Shown here: positions 22,895 to 34,545 of the stretch, one piece after another | Position numbering within the stretch: the first letter of the stretch is position 1 | Layout of the letters: every line of letters starts with the position of its first letter | NCBI GenBank assembly: GCA_034509495.1 | Contig: CM067512.1 | Span: 7,207,468 to 7,271,467, forward strand | DNA from: Acestrorhynchus altus | Taxonomy: Eukaryota > Chordata > Actinopteri > Characiformes > Acestrorhynchidae | Length of the DNA: 64,000 bases | Direction of reading: 5' to 3' | The notes under the pieces: generated by a model | What the model saw: the letters and a program-made list of their open reading frames with translations, nothing else | What the model was told of the DNA's origin: nothing | The model's database searches: none | Translations under genes and position numbers: made by a program

Positions 22895-24545
22895 GCTAGA
22901 CTGAAACCAGAAGGGATAGAAGAGGTTGAAAGGTAAATGGAGTTTAATTGAATCAAAGAGCAGTATTCCTGCTATTGGGGGAGTGGAACGTATAGAGGCA
23001 GCTCTAAATAGTTGAATCATGTGGCCCTAAAGAGCCCAGTGGAAAGATAGGTATCAAGGTACCGGTTTCACTCATTTTCTTGTGTGATCTTTAAAGCAGA
23101 CACAGTCACCAAATCGATGTAATGCCATTTCAATATACAACATTGCTGTTAATTGGGTTTCGGTTGTAACAGAAATTTACTATCGGTTTCCTTCATTCAG
23201 GATAATGTTGTCGTTTATCTGGATAGGCATGCCAGCAAGCCTCTATGAAAAGTTCAGTACCCTGCAGGAGGTCTCTTACCTTCTACCAATGAATGCATTT
23301 ATATAGACTAGCAGTCCAGCATTGGCTTAGAGTGTTGCATGCAGGAGGGGAATCAGTGTTGCCCAGTGAGGCACAACCAACAATAAAGACCACAATACAA
23401 CACACCGGTAATAGCTTCCCTGTCCTCTTTGAATAGGCAGGCTTTCACCAGAAGAAGGGAGTCGACCGAATGCCAATGCTTCTGTCGGAGGCGCACTGTA
23501 ATCTGCTAGGCTTGCCGCTATTAATTTTCTTGCCAAAGAGACAAAGTCAGAGATCGAGTCAAAGGAAGCGGAAGATCTCCACAATGTCAGCCCCTGAAAA
23601 GAAGATGATATATGGATGAAGTGAATGTGATGCATGGCAAAGAGTACAAAGCTGTTGGTGTGGTGTGTATGTTCACAGGCAAGTGACTTTCATCTGTCCC
23701 ACTGCCCGGTGTTCAAGTCCTGGCTCCAAGGGAAGGCGAAGGAGACTAGGAGATACCGTTAAGATTCCTGTTGACTGTAAATATGCTGAAACCACAAAGC
23801 ACAAAAAAAAAAGGAATGGAGGACAGAGGGATTGTGAGAGAATGTGGGGAAAGAAAATGGAAAAGAGGGATGAGCAAAAGGAAGGCAAAAAATCAATGCT
23901 TTATCTGTGTTCCCATGCCTTAAATCCTGTTTGGCAGAACATCAAGATAATTGCATTCACTCTCTCCCATTCCCTCTCCCACCCTCTCTCTCATGCTCTC
24001 TTTTTCCGGATGCCATGGCAATTGATTGGATTATTCAATTAATGAATGTATCTCTTGTTGCCTTTGGAAATCTAATCCCGCATTACATATTGACTCCTAA
24101 AACGGCCTGTTTGTTGTAAAATTAGTCAAGAAATGAACTAAATTGCACCTAAGGATAATGAAGACATGTTGAAATAGGATACCATTGGACTAAATTCTTG
24201 ACATTTCCTCTTTTGTTGATTGTTAATGTAGGAATGGGTTGGACAGTGCTGAAAGTTGTAGTAGAATGTAGTGCACCTCTGAATGAGTGCAGGAGCAGAA
24301 TTGATTCAGCAAGGTGAACCTGTGTTTGTGAGTATATGCAATATAGTTAAAAAGGCTTTCAGGCCAGCAATAGGCATATTGTTCTTCTGGGTTGTTTACT
24401 AGAGTGCCCCGGAATGACGTAAGGCGTATTGTGCAGATACAATAACGTTAACTAGTGAGAACATGTAAGTCATCACACAGCAGCTGAAGTAGGCCGTCCA
24501 CCCCCGTGGCTCAAGCAACGTGCTTTCGCCCACTCGTCCACCCCC
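22895..24545. other. Mostly unassigned; unusual CpG-bearing block at 23385-23600
   Basis: On the minus strand at 23592-23612 a pyrimidine-rich tract ending in CTTCTTTTCAG resembles a 3' splice site. It is followed by an open frame of about 65-70 residues with no known domain. The block holds several CpGs and CCGCTATTAATTTTCTTG. It might be a conserved non-coding element or a non-coding RNA exon. 24010-24120 (TTGGATTATTCAATTAATGA) also resembles a conserved homeodomain-site cluster. Both are weak calls. Confidence 0.3.
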
Positions 24546-24547
24546 GT

Positions 24548-24548
<1 letters not shown>

Positions 24549-24579
<31 letters not shown>
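24549..24579. repeat. (CT)n microsatellite
   Basis: About 15 CT units, preceded by two copies of CGTCCACCCCCGTG about 40 bases apart. Confidence 0.95.
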
Positions 24580-24583
<4 letters not shown>

Positions 24584-24934
24584 TCTTTCTTTCATTCTCT
24601 TGCTGTCTGTTGCAGTGCTCTCCTGTACTCTCTCTGACATTGCAATGATTATTGGTTCATGCCGAGCAGGACCTTGACAAACCCCTGTTGGCTGCAATGT
24701 TCTCTACTGCCTTCTCCTACTCAAAAACTAATCCTTCTTTCCTTTCTTTGCCTCAAGAAGACCATCATCTTCCTCTTGAGCAAAGTGTTTCCACTCATCT
24801 CATTTCATTCTTTTGTAGACCACCAAGACCACAGAGAGATGGCTTGACACGGGCATATTGTTCTAGGAAAAAAAACATCAGTGATATGAACTTTTAAAGT
24901 ACATTATGTGGATGTTCTCTGAATGGTTTAAGAG

Positions 24935-25219
24935 CTGGTCAGCTATAACATTAACATCACACACAGGCAAAGTGAATAATATTGATTATCTTGCTTCAAA
25001 ATGTGTTATATACATATAAGGCAGCGTAGGGATACCTGTATGTTGAAGGCACACACACTGTGTAATCTACATGCATAACCACACAGCAAAAAGGAACAAC
25101 AAAATGTAACCAGTCTAATAGGTCTGCACCAGCACAGAATGGGAAACCACACCTCAGAAACCATTTGGCCCTGCAGTGGAAAAACTGCATATGGTTTTAA
25201 TGTTATGGCTGATTGGTGT
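24935..25219. mobile_element. ~285-bp element with ~20-bp terminal inverted repeats
   Basis: The left end TCAGCTATAACATTAACATC and the reverse complement of the right end (TCAGCCATAACATTAAAACC, from 25192-25219) match at about 17 of 20 positions. The terminal sequence also ends the palindromic element at 49371 (ATTATGGCTGAGCGGTGT), so the two families probably use the same transposase. No coding sequence. Confidence 0.75.
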
Positions 25220-25782
25220 CTTTCAATTACAGTGAAAGACATTCAATCCACTGAATGGTTCTTTTGGATTCTTCCATGATTTAGCTCCACTCTTGGTCAT
25301 TTTATTTTTGTGTAGATCTGAGTTATTTTTAATTTAAATGCATTATGACTTGCAGGAAAATTGTGACATGATGTTTTATGGCTATAAACAGTATGTATAA
25401 TGTCTCTGCCCCGCTCCATGGCACACTGTCAGCAAAGCTCATGATGCAGCATGATTTAACATTATTACAGATGAAATATGCAGCATAAAGCTTACATTTC
25501 AAGCAGTAGAGCAACACAATGTGCTTACACTCAATCTGTTTCTTAAATTCCAGTCTGATATAATCCTTAACACACAGTTGCATGTTGATCTATTGCTAAT
25601 TGTGGACTCTAAGACTGGAAACACTGCCCCCATATGTACAATATGATTCTTACTCTCCGATGAGTCATGTTCACGGCTCATGTTCATGTTCAAAGTGACA
25701 TGCGTGTACAGTTAAGTACTATCAATCCATTCGGGGGCTAATTTGGCAATGCATATGGGCCTCACATGTGTCTTAAAAACAA

Positions 25783-27192
25783 GAGGAACTGGCATTGTGT
25801 CCTTGGGAATGTTCACTCAGGTTACTCACCTGTGTTCAATTTCAATCAGCGAAGCACATTTTACAGTAGATTAAGTCACAAAGGAGCTTTCCAGAAATTG
25901 GTCCAATGTGCCACACACATGCAATGGGGCAATAGGAGAAGAAAACCAAAGGAAAACAAAGACCAGTAATAAGACAGATACACAAACACTACTGCATCAA
26001 AACATATCTATTGAGTCCTAATTTAGAAAGCTAGCCTTATGCCTTAAACCATAAAGTTAACAATGACTCATTAACTTTGTATGTTAAGCAAAAATTATTT
26101 TTTTACATTTTTACACTTTTTACATTTTTATCAAAATAACAATAAAAAGAAATGTGCCAGAAGCGAGAATTTGGGGACCGTACATGGTTAAGCCTAGTAG
26201 CTCCCCCTTTGGCAAGTATCACAGCTTCTAAACACATTTTGTAGCCAAACAAGTGTCTTTCAGTTTTTATTTATTTTATTTGTATTGTCATCCATTCTTC
26301 CTCACAAAAGACTTTCAGTTCTGTAAGATTCCTGGTCCATCTTGTATGCATTGCTCTTTTGAGTTGTAGCTTTTCTGTTTTTAGTCCACAGATTTTCTGT
26401 TCAGATCAGAGGACTGTGAGGACAATGGTAAAATTGTCACCTTCACCTTCAACTTTCATCTGTTGTTAACATTTTTATTTTCTAATTTCTGTGAAGCTGC
26501 TATACAAATAACTTTCAATTTGATTTGATTTGATTTGATTTGATTTGATTTGATTTGATTTGATTCCAATAGCCTTCTCCTGCTTTGTGGGACCATTTTT
26601 CCATTTCAGAGTGCTAGGTAGCTGCTTGGAAGATCCAATGACTGTTGTTTGAGGGAAGATGAGTCTGGAATCTATAAAGCTTTGTAATTTGCATCACCTG
26701 GTCTTTCCTAATGACGACTGTCATAGTCATAACTCTCTAATTAAGAGCTGAGACCTTGGTCAAAGTTATCTGAGTGCTCTAATCTCCTAGAGTTCCCATA
26801 TAGTTCTAAGGTACTCCTTTCCATTTTCATTCTAAAACAAACAAACCAAAACAACACATAAAACGTTGAAAGGTGTGTGATGGTTCATCTGTACCTTGAT
26901 GCCTTCTGGAGATCATTTCACCTTCAACTTGTTTTACTCCTCAAAGGAACAGTACTTTTGATTGAGGTGCTCATATTTTGCATGACACAGTATGTTTGCA
27001 TTTATATATTGATTAGCCCAAGAATTACAGAATGTTGAGTTTCCCTTGCCTTGCCATTGGTCTGGACCAATTTCTGGAAAGCTCCCTTCACTAATGTGAG
27101 TTTATTTATTGTAAAATGTGTTTCACTGATTGAAATTGAACACAGATGAGTAACCTGAGTGAACATTCCCAAGGACACAATGTGCACTCAGC
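25783..27192. mobile_element. ~1.4-kb DNA transposon relic with ~120-bp terminal inverted repeats
   Basis: The arm at 25794-25917 (CATTGTGTCCTTGGGAATGT ... CAGAAATTGGTCCA) is repeated in reverse complement at 27055-27182 with roughly 90% identity. The 1.14-kb interior has no intact frame. It holds a GATTT array and decayed sequence that may derive from a reverse-strand transposase. Long TIRs with a short interior suggest a deleted, non-autonomous DNA transposon. The superfamily is not determined and no target-site duplication is certain. Confidence 0.8.
26521..26565. repeat. (TGATT)n microsatellite
   Basis: Nine perfect TGATT units within the 1.4-kb TIR element. Confidence 0.96.
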
Positions 27193-27194
27193 CA

Positions 27195-29174
27195 CTGGTC
27201 TTGTGTTTACAGCCAAATTACAACCAAATTACAGCCATATGCTTGTTTGTTATGAAAATGTAAACATATTGAATATTTGTTAATAGTTTTGGATTTTTTG
27301 GGGGGATTTTTTCCAGATGCATATTAAACACATTCCCAAACACATGTTCTATAAATACATTTTTTTTGTCTTTATTTTTTTCTGTCTTGTCATTTACCTG
27401 TATGCTCATAGTTGCACTCTAAACTACACTGTAAACATTAAATGACCTGTTCATAATTAAACCGTAAGTGTAATATATAAGGGGACTAAAATTCAATTTC
27501 ACAATTAAATTTTATCACATTTACAACTGAACTGTTATGTACATTTTATACAATTGCAGTAGCATCTTTAGATATATTTACATAATCAATATTATTGATA
27601 TTTGGTATTCTGGTGGATTAGCAACTGGTTTAAACAACTGCAGAGTGTGAAATGATATGAGTTGTGTATGATATGAGACAGTAGGGATGTTGAGTTATGC
27701 CATCCCTCTCTGGAACCTCCAGGAACCCATGAACAATAAGGACATCTGGATCAGGTAAGAATAAGAAACCCAAGGTGTCTGAGTCCCAAAGTAACTCTTC
27801 TGTTCTTGTGTAGTTTAGTATCTCTACTGCTGATGAGCTGTCCGTGAGGACCTGTGGGCTGCCAGCCTAGAGTCATGAGTCTCTGGGCTACCACAGTAGC
27901 CGAGGCCACCTGGGAGTGTCTGCTGTGCTGCCATGGCGATAGCAGATAACCAAAATGATTATAGAAAACACTCCTTTATGGAATACAGCTCCACTGAGAA
28001 GCCTCTGTTATTTACAAAGTCCCCAGATACGATCGCCAATGTAGAGAGCAATTTCTCTCTTCTTCGTTCACTTCATAAAATGATATTTAAGCAGAGAACT
28101 GAGGCTCATGCTGCTTCTGGAACGTTGCTAGGGACTGTCTTTTGTAATCAGCTGCCCACTCGAACAGAAAGGAAACAGGTTTTCAGCCTTCCAAGAACAC
28201 GCAAAGCATGTCGGTTCAGGCTGTACGATCATCTGCTTAAACACTGCATTTCAAGAGCTCAGTCAGTTGGTCTTTAGTACAGGTTGTCTGAGCCAGATTT
28301 ATTGCAAAACCTGTCTAGCTTGGAGTTTGATTGCAGATGTCTGATGAAATCATGAAATCACAGACAGGTGAGCACGGTGGTTATATTAACTCAGGATGGC
28401 CTTTAATAAACAACTCTGGTGCTGAATTAGTGAGAGGAACTCATGCTACAGTGTTTTGCTTGGGGAGAACTTTTGTCACATTTGTTGGGGGATATCAGCA
28501 AACAAAAGATTGTGTGAAGTTGCTTTGACGTGAGAAGAAAGGGGGATTTGAAGAAAGCGTGGCAGGTGTATGGGAATTTCTTTTGGCTCTCAGTCGAAGA
28601 AAAACACAAGCTTCGCCAGGGAATACTGTGCGTCTGTCTCGTATTGAGATAGGAGGAAGTTATTGTTCTTCTCCACCCAGAGACAGACCTTTCTTTCTTC
28701 TAAAAATAAAGGTGTTCAGAGTGATGTCCAGTGATGGACCAGTTTTGCCCCTCCCACCCCACCCCCCACCCCCAAATGAAGGTTCTTCATAAATATACAT
28801 ATATACATACCTACGGTACATGCAGGGTTGGTTCAACCAAGCAGGTCAACATCTCTGCTTGAGTGTATTCAGTATCACTACAGAGCAACAGTTTTAGAAA
28901 GGTTCTGTCCAAAATAATACTACTTCAAGAATATTGCTCTCAAAAAGTGTGATATGATTATATAACACAGAAAACACCGTGACTGAAAAACACATTTGTG
29001 ATGTTTATGTGTTGATATAACGTTCCACGTTCCTAAGTTCCAAAATTAAGCAAGGGGTCAATAACTACATCAAATGTGCCTGTTGGGGGCAATTGGGGCT
29101 CTAGATAATCACTTAATTATCTCAAAGAAAAATAAATTAAATATGTGGAAAGATCTGTGACCTAATTACAATAA

Positions 29175-29175
<1 letters not shown>
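27195..29175. other. No supported gene; G-quadruplex-type motif on minus at 28748-28773
   Basis: The 114-residue frame at 27933-28277 starts in a good context (GCCATGGCG), but it has no recognisable domain and no evidence of splicing, so I do not call it a gene. The C-rich tract at 28748-28773 contains five runs of three or more C separated by single bases. The rest is non-repetitive. Confidence 0.45.
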
Positions 29176-29176
<1 letters not shown>

Positions 29177-29258
<82 letters not shown>

Positions 29259-29273
29259 TAAGTAAGTAAGTAA
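29177..29273. repeat. (GT)n followed by (GTAA)n
   Basis: About 39 GT units, then GAGTAAGTAAGTAAGTAA. The GT tract has Z-DNA-forming potential. Confidence 0.97.
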
Positions 29274-29274
29274 T

Positions 29275-30400
29275 GGACAGCTGGAGAAGAATTACATAAA
29301 ACTAACTAGATTGGGGAAAAGGATAAATTGGAAGTAAATAATTAATGATGTTGGGGATGCTGGGGAAATGAAACCCAGAAAAATGAGAGCGAGAGAAAGA
29401 GAAGCTAAATTTGCTACGAATATTTGCAACAGAATCTCTCTAGCCAATTAATTTAGCTTATTTTATTATTTAAACCATCCACTTCATTTAACATCCATTG
29501 TAATAAAGACGTCAGATTTCTGTATGTCCAAACAAATGCCTTTGAATCAATATAAAATTCACAGTATGTTGAACAGGCCTAGGAAGAGTTTCTTTGTGGG
29601 TATTAAAAGTAAAGAATTCACCAGCTTTTGTGAAGCTCCAATACTGCATTTTTCACAATGACAACAATAAACACAACCTCATTCAAACTGGTAGTAAGCC
29701 CTCATACGCTCAGTTCCTTCAACACGGAGAAGATTAACCTCCATACCTATTACTCTTATCTCACCCACTTCACTCTCTTTTGAGTGTCACTCTAGGGTTT
29801 TAAGGGTGAGGGAGGCTTGCATTACGTAGCGAGGAGGTGTGCAACACATAAAGGCTCTCAAGAATGGAGCAATCCTTCATTTAACATGCAAATCAGCCAT
29901 ACTTACACTTTGATTAACAACATTTTTTTTTTCTTTAAGGTAAACTTTGAACCATCTCTGCAATGTCAAGAATTTGTATTCTGGGCATTGATTGCACAGT
30001 ATGCTCCTCATACTTTGGTGCAGACTGACAAGTACTTATTATAATTGAAAAAGAAAGGTTTGTAATTAAAAAGTGATTTCAGAACCCATAACAACACTAC
30101 TAACAGTGCTGAAAGTTCCAGAATGTCTTTTATCTTGCTAAGGTCAATGTCACCTAGCTTCCGTTTATTGATCAATGCCTTCAAGCACAACAAACTTTTT
30201 TTTCACTTGACTATATGGAACTAAAGTCCACAGTCAAGGAAGGTTTCACAACAACATAGACCAAGAATCTTCCGTCTAAGAATAAGCCCCTACTCTAAAA
30301 TTGACCCCTTCGAGCTTGACTGAATTTTGCAGCTGAAAGCAGGAACAGGTTCAATCTTCAAATGAGACAAAGATTTGTTTGAAGTATGTTTGAAGGAATA
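29275..30400. other. No supported feature
   Basis: AT-rich and non-repetitive. The frames at 29817-30193 match nothing. Confidence 0.45.
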
Positions 30401-30404
30401 AAGA

Positions 30405-30535
30405 TCAAACTCAGGAACACTGTACCAACTGTTAAGCATGGTGGTGGGAGCATCATCCTCTGGGACTGTTTCAGTATAAGTGGAACTGGTGTATTGCACA
30501 ATCTGGATGGAATAAATGGAATAATGAAGGTGCTT
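30405..30535 (+). pseudogene. Tc1-like transposase fragment (subfamily 4)
   Basis: One clean frame from 30413 reads RNTVPTVKHGGGSIILWDCF then SISGTGVLHNLDGINGIMK. It is the glycine-rich block between the first two catalytic aspartates and is well preserved (one change, WDCF for WGCF). No flanking blocks survive in frame, so only about 40 residues remain. Confidence 0.88.
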
Positions 30536-30571
30536 CATATCAAATTTTGACTCTGTGTTGATTTCAGAGAC

Positions 30572-30603
30572 TTAAGTCCTGTTAAGTCCTGTTAAGTCCT
30601 GTT
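30572..30603. repeat. Three copies of a 10-bp unit
   Basis: TTAAGTCCTG three times in tandem. Minor slippage repeat just after the Tc1 fragment. Confidence 0.85.
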
Positions 30604-31260
30604 GTAGCTCATTCTACCTCAGAAAAAGTACAGTTTTTATTTGAAGATTTATATGCTAAATGAATGCAAACTTCTGAGCTGTATTTATTAAAATATTCTA
30701 ATAATCACACCATGAGAGGAAACGTGGTGCTGAGGAAGTGTATTGGAATACACTAGAATGAACCGTATTGAAGGAAGTGGACTGCACCCTCACCAGCTTC
30801 TTTATGTCCTTCACTTGGAACGTATGAAACACAATCTTGAATTTTGGTCCTTTTGTGGATGTAGTTGCCAGCAGCTAATGAGGAGATATTATTTACAACA
30901 GCAAAACAGTGTTCATTGTTCTCTTGACATTTGGTGTGGCATTTTGCTAAAGTTTTAATTAAAATCTGTACAGAATGAAGGAGGGGAAAAAAGTTTAGAC
31001 GTGCACTACAAACACCCGGCCAAAGTGCCTCATGTTTCTCTCTTATTTCTGATCTTTTTCAGACAGGGCAAGTGAATCCACGGCCACTTCAATGATTAAA
31101 AAATGATAAAAGAAAGATTGAAAGTTTGTTGCCGAATCAAATCTAAGCTCACAGAAATTAATGTTATATCTGTTTATCAGAATTATTGACCTTAAAGCTA
31201 AAAATCGGTTCTATGAAATTGCTTTTACTTGTACACCTGTGAGCTAAAACCATTTATAAT

Positions 31261-31262
<2 letters not shown>

Positions 31263-31332
<70 letters not shown>
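31263..31332. repeat. (TA)n microsatellite
   Basis: About 34 TA units, nearly perfect. Confidence 0.97.
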
Positions 31333-31334
<2 letters not shown>

Positions 31335-32790
31335 CTATGCTTTATTCACTTCATATTTTATGATATTTTAAAATGCAGCTAAAATAATTTTAATACTTAT
31401 CTAAAGTCTGCAGTCAAAAATTGAACATTATTAGTTTGTCATTCATTTAAACTGAGAATGTGGGAGATGTGCATTTTTAAACATTCATATTTTTAAAAAT
31501 TCCCATTATTAAATTCCCATTTTTCAAATGTTTGAAAGCCTGAAATCTTCACTTTTTGAAATTGTTTCATTTTCTGATTGTAGACTTTTCACTTTTAAAA
31601 TGTCTGATTTCATATCTTTTAGTTGTTTGTCTGTTTGTTTTTTAGTACTAACATTTTTTGAAATGTGAATTTTTCCTTCCCTTTTTAAATACATTTTTTC
31701 ACTAAATTTTCTCTCTAATTTTTTAGATTTAAGGTTTTAATAATTCTTTTCTATCATTTTACATCTGATTTTTTTTTTTTTCAAAAAAAGGTCCCCGAAT
31801 TTTCCTCACACTTTTTGAAATGTCTGATTTTAAAGTTGTATGTAAACCTGACCATTAGTACTACATTACTACAAATTCCATGTTTACTTTTGTGAATGCA
31901 GTGTTACATTCATCTCTATTATCTTCATTTTCAGACACATACACCTAATTCTGTCTTCAGTGACTATGTGGCACAGATTGAAATACATTGGCAGCAATTG
32001 TTTTCTTGTAACCAAGGATAAATAATTGAATGAGATGCAGCAACTGGTCAGAAGTCTCCCTCTGTGATTATATGGCCTTGAATTACAACCTGAGAAGAAT
32101 CGTTGGTTCAATAATTGCTGTTCTTCAGCAAAAACTTGCTATTTTTGTCCAACTACACAGCTTTTCAGAATAATTTCAGCGCTTGCAGCAACTGAATAGA
32201 CATTTATTTTTGTACTGATGCTGTTTCCAAGGTCAGGTCAGTGAAAATATTTCTGCAAATTTTCTGATCACTTGCGCACCTCCCAATAATAGGGTCTGCT
32301 GCCTCGTCTGACATTTAAATGTATGGGTTTTTTTCCATGCCTTTTTCCCGAAAGTAATATTTTATGGACATTAGGAGCATTCCAATTAGTTGTGCGTCAT
32401 TCAAAAGGCAGACCACCGACTGTGTCAATTGGAACTAATTTCTCGTAGTGCTCTCTCAGTATAAAGTCTATACCTAAAATGAATTCTCTGTATTGATGTG
32501 GCTTTATGATTTGCCTACAGTATTTTATCAAATTAACCTTCTGATTGAGCACATAACCAAAAAGACCCTATTTGGCAACGTGCAGAAATAGAGTCTTGCA
32601 TGCATTGGTTTCTGACATTGGTTTATTTAAGTGGTGGATTCCTGACAGTCTTGGATAGGAAGAACAAGGTCACATATAAATTAGGAAAAAAAAGTATACA
32701 TCATGTTTCATATCTATAAAGCCTCATTGGTGGAAAAGTAAATTGCTCTCTCGCCATATACCTGGATAGGGTTTTATAATATTCCAGATG
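31335..32790. other. No supported gene; possible conserved block at 32340-32560
   Basis: 31430-31850 is T-rich and repeatedly uses TTTTTGAAAT-like words. 32340-32560 is repeat-free with balanced composition (for example CATTCCAATTAGTTGTGCGT and GTGTCAATTGGAACTAATTT). It reads like conserved regulatory DNA, but this is only an impression. Confidence 0.3.
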
Positions 32791-32909
<119 letters not shown>

Positions 32910-32929
32910 TAAGAGTAGATGAGAAGAAC

Positions 32930-33450
32930 CAAATTAAAGAAATGAGAAAAGAATATTACACTCAGTCAATGATTTATTGAGGAAAGTGTGAACCTCTGCT
33001 TCCAGTATCTGGTGTGATCCCCTTCTGCAGTGACAACTGTTTTCCAGGAACTGTTGATTAGTCCTGCAAACTGTAGCCCATTTCTCATTAACTTTTTTAA
33101 TATTCTTCTTTAATCATTCTTTGGAAGAATGACTTGTGTGCTTAGCAACATTGTCTTTCTGCATTATTCACATTCTCTTGAGGTTTAGCTCGTTTTGTAA
33201 TTGTTGGTAAAATTCAGAATTCAATCCATGATTCACCATGTTTCACAGATAACGTTTTTGGGTTTGTTTGTTTTTTTGTTTATGCTGTAATGCAGCCATT
33301 TCTTCATTTCTCAGACATTATGCTTTTCATGTTAACCGAAAGATCTGTTTTGGTCAAATCCATATAGAAAGCATTGTTCCTGTGTGATCTTTAGTAAACT
33401 ACAATGTTTAGCATTTATGTTTTTTGGACAGCAGCAGCTTTCTCCTTGCA
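32930..33450. other. Unclassified possible repeat
   Basis: Wording such as GGTGTGATCCCCTTCTGCAG and CTGTAGCCCATTTCTCATTA has the feel of a reverse-strand transposon common in fish, but I cannot identify conserved blocks. Confidence 0.3.
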
Positions 33451-33854
33451 ACCTCATTGTTGGCTTATGAAAATGTCCTCAGTTTGTACACAATTTTTCT
33501 ACCTGTGTAAAGTTTGAGGGCTCACAGAAGGAGGTGGAGGTGGAAGTACTTGCAGGGTTGAGTTTATTAACTGATAACTTATACAAACAAGGTACAATAA
33601 CCATCAATACGAGTAGCTGAGACGAGGGACGTGTAAAAAAAACTTGGCAACCAAGAAGATTGGCAAGGACTAATTAAGAAAGGGACTTATATACACACAC
33701 GTTAACATTGATCACACCTGGGACATGATAATGATGGGGCAGGGGTACAGATGGAACACAGCTGGGAATGGGCAGAGACATGACATGTGCTACAGAAGCA
33801 CATGTGAAAGTAAACAAAACAAAGACAGACCAGAGGGACCAGACAGATACCAAC

Positions 33855-33950
33855 CTGGTGAAGTTCAAACTTTTTAGAAACGGTTTTGTAATCTTTTCCA
33901 GCTTGATGAACATCAACAGCTTTTCCTCTGAGCTCCTCAGAAATCAGCAA
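33855..33950 (-). pseudogene. Tc1-like N-terminal HTH fragment (subfamily 4)
   Basis: On the minus strand 33950-33855 reads SEELRGKAVDVHQAGKDYKT then VSKKFELHQ. This is the first helix-turn-helix of the transposase DNA-binding domain. The frame then runs into unrelated sequence, the segment shared with 16920-17160. A SINE starts at its other edge. Confidence 0.82.
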
Positions 33951-34075
33951 CTAGGATTCAAATCCCAGTCTGGAAAACTATGCTGTGCTACACAATTAAG
34001 AGTCCTTTGGCAGTCCTACCCTTGTAATTTGCTGTGGATAAAAATGTCAGCTAAATGCCATAATTGTAAATGCCT
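33948..34075 (+). mobile_element. tRNA-derived SINE with an L2-type tail
   Basis: It begins with a pol III B-box-like motif, AGGATTCAAATCCCAGTC (compare GGTTCRANNCC), continues through a tRNA-unrelated part, and ends with GCTGTGGATAAAAATGTCAG followed by CTAAATGCCATAATTGTAAATG. That tail closely matches the 3' end of the L2 LINE at 43660-43710. The A box and head are missing, so the copy is 5'-truncated. Tail sharing is the known way such SINEs borrow LINE reverse transcriptase. Confidence 0.72.
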
Positions 34076-34269
34076 TGCAAACCTAAGTTTTTAGTCTTTA
34101 ACTGTCCAGTTAGTGTCCACTGATGTCTCATTTTTTTGTTCTTGGCTGACATAAGCAGAACTTGATCTGATCTTTTGCTGCTGTGAAACATCCACCTCAC
34201 GGTTTGACTTGGCCATTCTGAGAAGGTTTTCTACAAGTATAATGAGTTATTTACATTATTGTAGTATTT

Positions 34270-34545
34270 ATGTCAGGTTGACCCAGTCTGGCCAATCTCT
34301 GTTGACCTCTAATAAATAAAGTAATTCCATGACAGGGATTGATATGCAGTACAAATCCTAGGAGATCATCAATAAGATTGCCTGGTACAAACAAAAAGCC
34401 ACTGGTGGCTGTTATGAACATTACCTGAAACTGCTGGCCTGTGTGTACATAACTTTATATACATGTAGTGCACTGCTGCCACATGATTGGCTGAACAGAA
34501 AATTGCATGAATGAATAGGTGAACAGGTCTTTCTAAAACATTACC
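34270..34545 (-). pseudogene. Tc1-like relic, leader and N-terminal region (subfamily 1)
   Basis: Contains GAACATTACCTGAAACTGCT, GTGCACTGCTGCCACATGATTGGCTGA and AATTGCATGAATGAATAGGTG, the same leader order as at 580-690 and 37830-37940. Upstream, CAGTCTGGCCAATCTCTGTTG belongs to the coding part on the minus strand. The section between (34320-34390) is deleted. Confidence 0.65.

Noticed and set aside
23690..23745. GTGTTCAAGTCCTGGCTCC, a B-box-like word on plus
   Set aside because: Isolated motif without A box or defined element ends.
27933..28277. 114-residue plus-strand frame with a good initiation context
   Set aside because: No recognisable domain, no splice sites that would extend it and no supporting repeats. 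Length is within chance for 64 kb.
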